A stretch of DNA of 13,286 nt, taken from contig CANHGA010000034.1 in NCBI GenBank assembly GCA_947460085.1, positions 1-13,286 of the forward strand, written 5' to 3'. Source of the DNA: Synechococcaceae cyanobacterium. Its GTDB lineage: Bacteria > Cyanobacteriota > Cyanobacteriia > PCC-6307 > Cyanobiaceae. The translations under genes and the position numbers were made by a program. Shown here in pieces: positions 1-6,087 of the stretch. Below the pieces are notes generated by a model. It saw only the letters and a list, made by a program, of their open reading frames with translations, was not told the origin of the DNA and ran no database searches. The first letter of the stretch is position 1. Each line of letters begins with the position of its first letter.

Positions 1-47
1 GCAGCCACGAAAAGCCGATGGGACCAGCCTGAAACGCGATGCACCAC
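1..47 (-). CDS. pilQ: Probable start of pilQ secretin (partial, cut by window edge)
   Basis: Only about 15 codons are visible. The reading begins at a GTG (47-45) immediately followed by a second GTG, and the ribosome-binding-like AAGGTGGG (58-51) lies 3 bases upstream. The start is 32 bases after the pilO stop on the same strand. The short peptide has a basic/polar start (H-R, then H-R) leading into L-F-V-A-A, as expected for the beginning of a signal peptide. In cyanobacteria pilM-N-O is normally followed by pilQ, the outer-membrane secretin. The identity therefore rests on gene order plus a plausible start, not on any secretin domain, which would lie outside the window. Another nearby start or a different gene cannot be excluded. 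Confidence 0.4.
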   Translation of the reverse strand, partial: MVHRVSGWSHRLFVA

Positions 48-79
48 AAACCCACCTTGATGGGCGGATGGTATCGCTA

Positions 80-820
80 CTAACCCGGAGCAGCCAGAGT
101 GCTCTTGGGAGCTTTCGCTGGCCCCAGCGCCCGGCCATAGAGGGACACATTCAGCTTGAGCACCACCTCGGTGGGCCCGCTGGGCAAGACGGGCTGCTTG
201 CCCTGGGCCGGCTGGGGGGCTTGCGAGCCAGGGGGAGCCCCATCAGGGGCCGGCGTTGCCGGGGCGCCATTTTTGAGATCATCCAGCACGAGTTGCAGAT
301 CGCTCTGGACCACCAACAGGTTCAGCCGTTCCATCCGCCGTAAAAAGTCCAAGACCTGGGGGAAACTGCCCTTGGCGGCGAGCAGCACGGTTTGCCGCTC
401 GAGGCCTTCCACCGCCAGGGGGTCTGGCGGGGGTGGCGCTTTCGCCTCGGCCCCTGCCCCAGCTTTGGCCGGGGGCTCGGGGGCGGCCCCCTGGGGTTCG
501 TAAAGGTCCAGCTGCACGCCCGTCAGCCCTGCCACCCGATCCACCTGGGCCAACACGGTGGCCAGGTCGCCCGTGCCCCCAATGAGTTGCACCAGGAGCT
601 CCTGCTGGTGCTCCGCCTTGGCCTGCTGCTCCAATTGCACCGCCAACTGGCGCCTGAGCAGGGGCACCTGGGCTTCACTGGCCCGCAGGGTCGCCAGCCG
701 GGCTTGCCCCTGCTGCCATTGCTGCCACTGGGGGGCCACCAGTCCGCCCCCCACCAAGGCAGCTACCAGGGCGCCCACCGACAGGGGCAACCAAAATGCT
801 GCCCGTTCCAGGGGGGTCAT
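80..820 (-). CDS. pilO: Type IV pilus inner-membrane protein PilO
   Basis: This 246-residue protein has the PilO layout. It has a very short cytoplasmic start, one transmembrane helix at about residues 9-29, and a Gln/Ala/Leu-rich coiled-coil segment at about 31-75. A small periplasmic alpha/beta domain follows, with the LDFLRRMERL stretch typical of PilO. PilO pairs with PilN in the periplasm to align the pilus motor with the secretin. The ATG overlaps the TGA of the pilM-pilN gene as ATGA, which indicates translational coupling. Two low-complexity Ala/Pro/Gly stretches (about 108-135 and 185-215) enlarge the protein beyond the usual 200 or so residues. The family sequence is weakly conserved, so the call leans on topology and position between PilN and the presumed PilQ. 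Confidence 0.75.
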   Translation of the reverse strand: MTPLERAAFWLPLSVGALVAALVGGGLVAPQWQQWQQGQARLATLRASEAQVPLLRRQLAVQLEQQAKAEHQQELLVQLIGGTGDLATVLAQVDRVAGLTGVQLDLYEPQGAAPEPPAKAGAGAEAKAPPPPDPLAVEGLERQTVLLAAKGSFPQVLDFLRRMERLNLLVVQSDLQLVLDDLKNGAPATPAPDGAPPGSQAPQPAQGKQPVLPSGPTEVVLKLNVSLYGRALGPAKAPKSTLAAPG

Positions 821-2481
821 GGCAGCACCCCCGCCCGTTGGAGCAACAGCAGGCGCTGGGCCATGCCATCGGCTCCCAACGCCCGCAACTGCTCCCCATC
901 CAACAGGGCTGGGCGGTCCGCAAACGTCGCCGTGAGCTCAAACACCACCGGTTGGCGCCCCCGCGCCCCAGCACCTGCTGCCGTTCCAGAGCCCGACGGG
1001 GCCTCATCCCGGTTGGCCTTGACCAACTGCACCCCTTGGGGCTGGAACAACGGCGATGCCTGCAGAGCCAACTGCAGGGCATTGATCCGGCCAAAGGCCT
1101 GGGGATCGGTGGCCCTGCCCTTGAGTTGAAGCAAGGCAGGCTCCACCTTCACCTCCGTGAATTGCACCCCGGCCGGGGTGCGGCGGCGCAGATCCTCCAG
1201 TAGGGCCGAGCCCGATCGCACCGCCACCAAACCATCGGCCAAGGCCTGGTTGCCCCGCTGCAGCAGGCGCAGCCGCCGCCGCTCGCTTTGAAGCCTGGCC
1301 TGCAAGCCATCAGCCAGGGCCTGCACCGGCAGCAGGCGGTCAATCTCGGCCTGGTTGCCCACCTGAATCGCCACCAAACCGCCAGCCACCAGCCCCATCG
1401 CCGCCACCAAGGCAGCGCCGATGGCCGCGCCCCGCCGCAGGGGTGGCTGCCAATCCGCGGCCCCGGCGGCCTGGCCCGGCTGATCACCCCTGGTTTCCTG
1501 GAGCAGATCCATCCCGGGGACGGCGGGATCCCAGCCCGGCACCCGATCGGTTAGCGACACCTGCTCCAGGGGCCAGGGCTGCACCAGGGCCGCCAAGGGC
1601 TGCCCCCAAAGCTCAGAGCCACCTGGTTCAGGCCCAGCCAATTCAGGCCGGCCGTACCAGAACCAGCGCTGGACGGCAGGCGGGTCCTGCTGCAGGGGGG
1701 GCCCAGCCTGCTGGCGCCAAAACAACTGACAACGGCTCAAGGCCTCGGCCCAGGCGGGATCGGGGCCGGCGCCAGGGGGGCAGGCGGGCAAGGGCCAATC
1801 CGCCACGGGAACCCCATCCACCACCAGCCACAGCCGGCTGCCCTCGACGCCAAGTTCGAGAAACCAATGCTCGGAGCTGGTGTCATCGCCCCACAGCGAT
1901 TGGAGGGCCCTCCACTGCTGCACCTGGGCCGGGATCAGGCATTGCAAGCTCACCCCGGCCACCGCGAACACCTCCTGCCAGGCCTGCACCACGGGCTTGG
2001 GGGCCGCTACCAGCAAGGTGCGCGCCTGGGCCCCAGGGCCCGGCGGCAGGGGCTGCCAGCCCAAGTAAGAGTGCTCGAGCTTCAGGGATTCCCCCAGGTC
2101 AATCTGGAGCTGGCGCAGGGCCTGGAGGGGGTCGTCGGGTTGGTCATCAAAGGGCCAGGTCACAACGCGCCATTGGCAAACAGCCCCGGGCAAGACCGCC
2201 TCCACCTGGCAAGCGACCAGCCCGAGCTCCAGCAGCCAATCCCCGATGAAATCCCCCAAGGCGGCCCCGTTCTGGGGAATCCCTTGACGGCAAATTCCAG
2301 CCGGCAAGGGCACCTGCACGGGAGGGGGCAGGGGGGTCTTGCCCCTAGTCAGCAGCTGGGCGCTGAGCCCATGGTCGTCAATCTGCAGGCGCAGCCTCTG
2401 GGGAAAGAGTTGGTGCTGCAGCTGGCGAAGCCGCTCCTGGATCAGGGCCGGGATCTCCTCCACTTGGATCGCGGACGTCAT
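817..2481 (-). CDS. Fused PilM-PilN type IV pilus assembly protein
   Basis: This 554-residue protein appears to join two normally separate pilus proteins. Residues 1-310 resemble PilM, the cytoplasmic actin-like partner of PilN. Shared traits are a segment at about 62-110 with VLPGA, LLVAAPKPVV at 156-165, and WFLELGV...VVDGVPVADWP at 206-230. The nucleotide-binding loops are degenerate: GVEG stands where a DIG-type motif is expected, and the first phosphate loop is not recognisable. One membrane helix follows (about 351-373), then a coiled-coil-like stretch (377-415) and a PilN-type periplasmic domain (about 425-520). The architecture is like GspL of type II secretion, but the neighbours are pilus genes. 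I chose the ATG at 2481, 25 bases after the pyrD stop. An ATG at 2562 would overlap pyrD by 56 bases and adds residues unlike the family. Confidence 0.72.
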   Translation of the reverse strand: MTSAIQVEEIPALIQERLRQLQHQLFPQRLRLQIDDHGLSAQLLTRGKTPLPPPVQVPLPAGICRQGIPQNGAALGDFIGDWLLELGLVACQVEAVLPGAVCQWRVVTWPFDDQPDDPLQALRQLQIDLGESLKLEHSYLGWQPLPPGPGAQARTLLVAAPKPVVQAWQEVFAVAGVSLQCLIPAQVQQWRALQSLWGDDTSSEHWFLELGVEGSRLWLVVDGVPVADWPLPACPPGAGPDPAWAEALSRCQLFWRQQAGPPLQQDPPAVQRWFWYGRPELAGPEPGGSELWGQPLAALVQPWPLEQVSLTDRVPGWDPAVPGMDLLQETRGDQPGQAAGAADWQPPLRRGAAIGAALVAAMGLVAGGLVAIQVGNQAEIDRLLPVQALADGLQARLQSERRRLRLLQRGNQALADGLVAVRSGSALLEDLRRRTPAGVQFTEVKVEPALLQLKGRATDPQAFGRINALQLALQASPLFQPQGVQLVKANRDEAPSGSGTAAGAGARGRQPVVFELTATFADRPALLDGEQLRALGADGMAQRLLLLQRAGVLP

Positions 2482-2506
2482 CGCAGGGGGCCCCACACGG
2501 CGACTC

Positions 2507-3676
2507 TCAATCCCGCCATGGCAATCCAGAGCCCACGGCCTCGCCGAGGTGGGCAAGCCCATGGCTATCCAGTTGGCGGCTGAAACCTTCGAGGATCTGG
2601 GGCACTAAAACCGGGCCTTGGTAGATCCAACCGGTGTAGAGCTGCACCAAGGAAGCCCCCGCCGTGATCCGCTCCCAGGCGCTCTGGGGCGAATCAATCC
2701 CGCCCACCCCGATCAAGGGCAAAGCGGGGCCAGCCGTGGCCCGCAAGCGGCGCAGCACTTCGAGGGCCCTGCCGCGCAGCGGAGCACCACTGAGGCCACC
2801 AGCCTCCGTGGCCAACGTGCCGCCGGTTTGAACAATGGGGCGGTTCTCCAAACCGAATCGATTGATGCTGGTATTCACAGCAATCACCCCGGCAAGACCC
2901 TCCTCGTAGGCCATCCGCGCAATCGCGTCAATGGCGTCATCTTCGAGATCGGGGGCGATCTTTACCAGCAGGGGCGGGCAAGCCGTGAGTCGCCTGAGGC
3001 GCTCCACAAGCCGGCGCAACAGCACCTCCTCCTGCAGGTCCCGCAGCCCAGGGGTGTTCGGCGAACTCACATTGATCACCGCGTAATCGGCCAAAGGGGC
3101 CAGGAGTTCGAGCGATGAGGCGTAGTCGTCTGGCGCGAGATCAAGGCTCGTGATCTTGGATTTGCCGAGATTGATGCCAAGCACCGCCGGCCGCTGGCCC
3201 GGGGGCGCCAAGTGCTGGCGCTCCAAGGTGCGCTTGACCTCCTGGGCACCGGTGTTGTTGAAGCCCATCCGGTTGAGCGCTGCCCGCTCGGCCGCCAAGC
3301 GAAACAGCCGCGGCTTGGGATTGCCCACCTGGGCGTGCCAAGTGACCGTGCCCAGCTCGGCAAAGCCAAACCCAAAGCAATGCCAAATCCCAGCCGCGAC
3401 GGCGTTTTTATCGAACCCAGCGGCCAAGCCCACCGGATTGCTGAACCGACAACCAAACAGGGTTTGCTCCAGCCGGGGATCGGGCCGTTGCAACTCCGCG
3501 GCCAGGCCCGCCAAGGAGCCACTGACCAGGGGCCAGCTCCGCCGCAAGGAGGCCTGGCCCAAGGCCGTGAGGGTGAGCTGGCTGAGCTGCTCCGCATCGG
3601 CGCCCCCATCGGACGCCAAGAGGGGGCCCACAAAACGCTCGTAGAGCATGCCGGTTGAACGCGCGCCATTGGCCAT
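2507..3676 (-). CDS. pyrD: Dihydroorotate dehydrogenase (quinone), class 2
   Basis: Oxidises dihydroorotate to orotate in pyrimidine synthesis, passing electrons through FMN to membrane quinone. Visible motifs in the 389 residues are GFDKN (FMN site, 88-91), ELGTVTWHAQVGNPKPR (107-123), NRMGFNNTGA (135-144), LGINLGKSK (166-174), and NVSSPNTPGLR (202-212), whose second serine (S205) is the class 2 catalytic base. LLVKIAPDL follows (236-244), then the phosphate-binding LIGVGGI (321-327) and VQLYTGWIYQGP (344-355). The Ser base and the N-terminal helical segment identify class 2, not class 1. The start used is the ATG at 3676, 9 bases after the rnhA stop. The ATG at 3649 (MLYERFVGPLL) also fits the family's usual beginning. 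The protein is longer than the E. coli enzyme (336 residues) mainly through an N-terminal insertion at about 38-65. It sits in a packed run with rnhA upstream and pilM-pilN downstream. Confidence 0.96.
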   Translation of the reverse strand: MANGARSTGMLYERFVGPLLASDGGADAEQLSQLTLTALGQASLRRSWPLVSGSLAGLAAELQRPDPRLEQTLFGCRFSNPVGLAAGFDKNAVAAGIWHCFGFGFAELGTVTWHAQVGNPKPRLFRLAAERAALNRMGFNNTGAQEVKRTLERQHLAPPGQRPAVLGINLGKSKITSLDLAPDDYASSLELLAPLADYAVINVSSPNTPGLRDLQEEVLLRRLVERLRRLTACPPLLVKIAPDLEDDAIDAIARMAYEEGLAGVIAVNTSINRFGLENRPIVQTGGTLATEAGGLSGAPLRGRALEVLRRLRATAGPALPLIGVGGIDSPQSAWERITAGASLVQLYTGWIYQGPVLVPQILEGFSRQLDSHGLAHLGEAVGSGLPWRD

Positions 3677-3685
3677 CTCGCCGAC

Positions 3686-4459
3686 CTACTCCCTTAGCCC
3701 CAATCCTCCCGCGGCACGGGCCAAACGCCAACGCCCCCCATCGGCGGGCTGCACCAGCCAATCCCGCCAAGTCCAGGCCTCGGTTTTGCCCTCCAATTGC
3801 TTCAAGGGCATCTCCACCAGCTGGGCCAGTTCCACCAGGCTCAAGCCATAGTCGCGCTCCGCCAGGCGATCAGCCAGCTCCAGGCGGGTGAGCAACTGGC
3901 GCAGCGAAGCAGGGGCCAAATCAGCCCCGGGAGCTGGATCCGCAGGCGGAGCCGCATCTGCAGGGCAAGCGATAGAACCAACGCCCCCTGCCGCCAGGGC
4001 CGGCTTCTGGCCCCTAGAGAAGGCCACCGCAATGACATCACAACGGTCGTTATCGGGATCACCGCTATGGCCCTTCACATGGATGAGGCGCACGCCGCCC
4101 AACCGGGCTTGGTCGAGCGGCTCCCAGAGATCGCGGTTCAGCACTGGACTGCCGGAAGCCGTGCGCCAGCCCTTGCGTTTCCAGCCCTGGATCCACTTGC
4201 TGAAGCCATCGATCAGATATTTGCTGTCGGTCCGAATCGCTAAATCGGGATGGCGCGGCAGGGCCTTGAGGGCCTCCAATAGCGCTAGCGCCGCCGTGAG
4301 CTCCATGCGGTTGTTGGTGGTCGCTGGATCGGACCCACCAAACTCCTGTACCGAGCCATCTTCAAAGCGCAGCAAGGCACCCCAACCCCCTGGGCCCGGA
4401 TTGCCACTGCAGGCCCCATCACAGGCCGCCGCCACAACCCTCACCGGCTCAGCGGCCAC
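3686..4459 (-). CDS. rnhA: Ribonuclease HI with extra C-terminal domain
   Basis: Cleaves the RNA strand of RNA-DNA hybrids, for example R-loops and Okazaki primers. Counting from the GTG at 4459 (257 residues), the catalytic set is complete. D14 lies in DGACSGNPGPGGWG, E53 in NRMELTA, D78 in RTDSKYLIDG, H131 in HVKGHSGDPDNDRCD, and D141 is also present. The RNase H fold ends near residue 150. After an Ala/Pro-rich linker (about 155-185) comes a further 70 residues with a helical LELADRLAERDYGLSLVELAQLVE stretch and a Trp-rich end; I do not recognise this part. The GTG start follows a G-rich stretch by 7-8 bases and lies just downstream of an A/T-rich promoter-like block. A TTG at 4474 is the alternative and adds 5 residues. 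The gene is divergent from the small plus-strand ORF. Confidence 0.93.
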   Translation of the reverse strand: MAAEPVRVVAAACDGACSGNPGPGGWGALLRFEDGSVQEFGGSDPATTNNRMELTAALALLEALKALPRHPDLAIRTDSKYLIDGFSKWIQGWKRKGWRTASGSPVLNRDLWEPLDQARLGGVRLIHVKGHSGDPDNDRCDVIAVAFSRGQKPALAAGGVGSIACPADAAPPADPAPGADLAPASLRQLLTRLELADRLAERDYGLSLVELAQLVEMPLKQLEGKTEAWTWRDWLVQPADGGRWRLARAAGGLGLRE

Positions 4460-4477
4460 TGGACAACCCCCCAAGGT

Positions 4478-4495
4478 TCGTTAAATAAAACTGCA
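4478..4495. promoter_or_regulatory. A/T-rich divergent promoter candidate (rnhA / small ORF)
   Basis: An A/T block (TTAAATAAAAC) stands out in otherwise GC-rich DNA between rnhA and the plus-strand small ORF. On the minus strand TATTTA (4487-4482) could be a -10 box, placing the start of transcription about 16 bases before the rnhA GTG. On the plus strand TAAATA (4482-4487) could serve the small ORF. No clear -35 boxes are visible, so this is a candidate only. Confidence 0.3.
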
Positions 4496-4530
4496 AACCC
4501 CGAAGCCCTGCCGGGCCTGGAGCCGGAACC

Positions 4531-4788
4531 ATGGCCGGAGCCACCGAACCCTGCGCCCCCCGAACTTACCGAGTCGGCCCATGGCGTGTCTTGGCCAGCC
4601 GACTTAGCGCCGCCCTGGCCATCGGGGCTGGTGCCCTGCTGCCCTTCGCCCAGGCCGCCAGCTGGGACGCCACGCCCCTGCCGCCCCCACCGGTGCAGCC
4701 AGTGCCCGAGCAAACCGGCCCCTTGCCAACCAGCCGCTTGCGACCTGGTGACGTTGTTGCCCTCCAGGTGATTCCCTACCGGGAGTGA
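4531..4788 (+). CDS. Small secreted or periplasmic protein of unknown function
   Basis: I do not recognise this 85-residue protein. It starts at an ATG preceded by GGAG 8 bases upstream, one of the better ribosome sites in the window. A basic stretch with several Arg (11-24) leads into a hydrophobic segment (about 25-41), ending in FAQA-ASW. This is a plausible signal peptidase I site after residue 42. The mature part is about 43 residues: a Pro-rich stretch (PLPPPPVQPVPEQ) and a basic/hydrophobic end (RLRPGDVVALQVIPYRE). There is no cysteine in the mature part, so it is not a lipoprotein or disulfide protein. It lies between divergent rnhA and the plus-strand sRNA and does not overlap another gene. 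Signal peptide, ribosome site and isolation all favour a real gene, but its short length leaves doubt. Confidence 0.6.
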   Translation: MAGATEPCAPRTYRVGPWRVLASRLSAALAIGAGALLPFAQAASWDATPLPPPPVQPVPEQTGPLPTSRLRPGDVVALQVIPYRE

Positions 4789-4841
4789 CAGTTGCAAGAC
4801 AGGCCCCACTCCCTGGTTAGCCCCTTAGCCCGCCCTTAAGG

Positions 4842-4847
4842 TCTATT
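4842..4847 (+). promoter_or_regulatory. Candidate -10 box of the Yfr2-like sRNA
   Basis: TCTATT (4842-4847) ends 5 bases before position 4853, where the long 5' stem of the sRNA would begin. No convincing -35 box is seen; TTAGCC at 4817-4822 is 19 bases upstream. TATTTG at 4844-4849 is an alternative reading. Confidence 0.35.
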
Positions 4848-4852
4848 TGTGT

Positions 4853-4945
4853 GAGGAGTGCAGAACGACTTTCTGGGGTCGAAACGAGGACAGACTCCCG
4901 GAAACCGTTCTAACTCTCAAGCCCTGCCTTTGGCGGGGCTTTTTT
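4853..4945 (+). ncRNA. Structured small RNA, probable Yfr2 family
   Basis: About 93 nt that fold into two elements. First is a long 5' stem: GAG (4853-4855) pairs with CTC (4916-4918), AGT (4857-4859) with ACT (4913-4915), and AGAACG (4862-4867) with CGTTCT (4906-4911), with a one-base bulge and a small internal loop. It encloses a 38-nt loop containing CGAAAC and CCCGGAAAC. Directly after comes a T-tailed terminator hairpin. There is no reading frame worth noting. Large-loop stem plus terminator and GAAAC-type loop motifs are how I remember the Yfr2 family, abundant cyanobacterial sRNAs of unknown function; the family name is from memory. The 5' end at 4853 is inferred from stem geometry and the -10 candidate. 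It lies between the small secreted protein and the convergent rplL. Confidence 0.62.
4919..4945 (+). terminator. Intrinsic terminator of the plus-strand sRNA
   Basis: Arms AAGCCCTGCC (4919-4928) and GGCGGGGCTT (4932-4941) pair over 10 bp with one G-U, around a TTT loop, and run into a T tract (4940-4945). It begins at the base after the 5' stem of the sRNA ends. Confidence 0.88.
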
Positions 4946-4954
4946 ATTGGCCAT

Positions 4955-4984
4955 CAAAAAAGCCGGTCCCCGCAGGGACCGGCT
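4955..4984 (-). terminator. Intrinsic terminator of the rplJ-rplL transcript
   Basis: Perfect 10-bp arms AGCCGGTCCC (4961-4970) and GGGACCGGCT (4975-4984) with a 4-base loop. Read on the minus strand they are followed by six T (4961-4956). It lies 44 bases after the rplL stop and faces the sRNA terminator head to head. Confidence 0.9.
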
Positions 4985-5000
4985 GATGTGAAGGGGAGGC

Positions 5001-5020
5001 GGCCAGGCCAAAGCCTGGCC
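5001..5020 (-). other. Hairpin just after rplL
   Basis: Perfect 8-bp arms GGCCAGGC (5001-5008) and GCCTGGCC (5013-5020) with a 4-base loop, 7 bases past the rplL stop. There is no T tract, so it is probably a 3' stabilising structure in front of the true terminator. Confidence 0.55.
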
Positions 5021-5027
5021 AGGGCCA

Positions 5028-5411
5028 TCATTTGATGGAAACCTTGCCGCCCACTTCTTCCACGGCCTTCTTGATGGTTTCAGCTTCGCCTTTGGCGATG
5101 CCTTCCTTGATCGGGGTGGGAGCAGCTTCCACAAGAGCTTTGGCTTCGCCCAAGCCGAGGCCAGTGGCCTCGCGGACAGCCTTCAGCACCTTGATCTTGG
5201 CCGTAGCGTCGAAGCCATCGAGGATGACATCGAATTCGGTCTTCTCTTCGACGGCTTCAGCGGCAGCTGCAGGGGCAGCCGCCATCATCACGCCAGCAGA
5301 AGCAGCAGCGGACACACCGAAGGCCTCTTCGATCTGCTTGACAAGCTCGGAAGCTTCAAGCAGGGAAAGAGTCTTCAGTGACTCGAGAATTTGGTCGGTA
5401 GTAGCAGACAT
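5028..5411 (-). CDS. rplL: 50S ribosomal protein L7/L12
   Basis: The 127-residue multicopy stalk protein that recruits and stimulates translation GTPases. The N-terminal dimerisation and L10-binding helices occupy residues 1-33 (ILESLKTLSLLEASELVKQIEEAF). An Ala-rich flexible hinge (about 34-53) follows. The C-terminal factor-binding domain (58-127) carries the strongly conserved KIKVLKAVREATGLGLGEAK and ends GGKVSIK. Length is normal. The ATG has no Shine-Dalgarno sequence; it is preceded by ATTCCCAACC, nearly identical to the bases before rplA. It is the last gene of the minus-strand operon, 69 bases after rplJ across a gap with three small palindromes, and is followed by a strong terminator. 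Confidence 0.98.
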   Translation of the reverse strand: MSATTDQILESLKTLSLLEASELVKQIEEAFGVSAAASAGVMMAAAPAAAAEAVEEKTEFDVILDGFDATAKIKVLKAVREATGLGLGEAKALVEAAPTPIKEGIAKGEAETIKKAVEEVGGKVSIK

Positions 5412-5425
5412 GGTTGGGAATCAGC

Positions 5426-5481
5426 AACAGATCTGTTGGGAGACAGTCGGATCGAGGGAGCTCGAAATCGCTTAAAGCGAT
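5426..5481 (-). repeat. Three short inverted repeats between rplJ and rplL
   Basis: On the minus strand from the rplJ stop there are ATCGCTT/AAGCGAT (5481-5467, overlapping the last base of the stop), then TCGAG/CTCGA with a CTCC loop. The third is the 12-bp perfect palindrome AACAGATCTGTT (5437-5426). Together they fill most of the 69-base gap. None has a T tract, so they look like RNA hairpins for processing or stability and not terminators. Confidence 0.55.
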
Positions 5482-6008
5482 CAGTTAGCACCGCCTTCGG
5501 CGTGCTGCTTGAGAGCCCGGGCAAGACCGGACGGAACCTCGTTGATGCCCACGGCCAGCTTGGTAGCCACGGCGTTGATCGCACCTGCGATCTGCGCCAT
5601 GAGCACCTCCTTGGAGGGCAGATCCCCGATGGCCTTGATCTCGGATTGGGACAGGAGTTGGCCTTCGAAAAGACCACCCTTGACTTCCGATTTCTTCGTG
5701 TCCTTCTGGAAGGACTGCACGGCTTTCACCGCACCACCGACATCGCCCTTAACAAGGACGAAGGCGTTGGTACCGGTGAGCAGGGAATCGAGATTCGACC
5801 AGGCACTGTTGCCATCAATGGCACGGCGCATCAAGGTGTTTTTGGTCACCTTGCACACACCGTTGCTGGCCTGCAGACGGGTCCGCAGATCAGTCATTTC
5901 CTTGATGGAAAGGCCCTTGAAATCAAGAACCAGTGCCATTTCGGCCTCGCCGAGAAGCCCTTTGAGCTCTTCGACGATCTGTTGCTTGTTCTCCAGCGTG
6001 CGGCCCAT
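5481..6008 (-). CDS. rplJ: 50S ribosomal protein L10
   Basis: The 175-residue base of the ribosomal stalk; it binds 23S rRNA and carries the L7/L12 dimers on its C-terminal helix. Typical L10 features are the start GRTLENKQQIVEELKGLL, ALVLDFKGLSIKEMTDLR (about 25-42), VTKNTLMRRAI, and a C-terminal LARALKQHAEGG. I chose the ATG at 6008 because the L10 family begins at this point. The reading frame stays open upstream to 6137, but those residues are Arg/Pro-rich, unlike L10, and coincide with a structured leader. There is no Shine-Dalgarno sequence (TTCCAAACCT before the ATG). It is preceded by a 314-base untranslated gap containing an L10-leader-like element, suggesting feedback control by L10 or its L7/L12 complex. 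Confidence 0.97.
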   Translation of the reverse strand: MGRTLENKQQIVEELKGLLGEAEMALVLDFKGLSIKEMTDLRTRLQASNGVCKVTKNTLMRRAIDGNSAWSNLDSLLTGTNAFVLVKGDVGGAVKAVQSFQKDTKKSEVKGGLFEGQLLSQSEIKAIGDLPSKEVLMAQIAGAINAVATKLAVGINEVPSGLARALKQHAEGGAN

Positions 6009-6071
6009 AGGTTTGGAACGGATCGGGGGAACAAGCCGGGAACGCGGCCCCAACAAACCCGGTCTTTGGGA

Positions 6072-6087
6072 CAGTCCAGGGGGACTG
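6072..6087 (-). other. Hairpin in the rplJ leader
   Basis: CAGTCC (6072-6077) and GGACTG (6082-6087) form a 6-bp stem with a 4-base loop. It lies 63 bases before the rplJ start, downstream of the L10-leader-like element. No T tract. Confidence 0.4.

Noticed and set aside
817..2481. Type II secretion protein GspL
   Set aside because: The architecture is similar, but the adjacent genes are pilO and probably pilQ with no gsp genes, and cyanobacteria use this cluster for type IV pili.
2482..2562. Earlier ATG for the pilM-pilN fusion
   Set aside because: It overlaps the pyrD coding end by 56 bases and the extra residues do not resemble PilM. The ATG at 2481 gives a normal short gap.
392..2583. 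Several long open frames on the plus strand opposite pilO and pilM-pilN
   Set aside because: They are Gln/His/Pro/Arg-rich, lack domains and lie fully opposite well-supported genes. In DNA this GC-rich, stop codons are rare in the shadow frames.
4797..4918. A Yfr1 gene on the minus strand, because ACTCCTCACAC is read there
   Set aside because: The Yfr1 core should be followed by a terminator hairpin. The minus strand beyond 4849 has only a weak CCTTA/TAAGG pairing and no T tract. The plus-strand structure with its terminator explains the sequence better.
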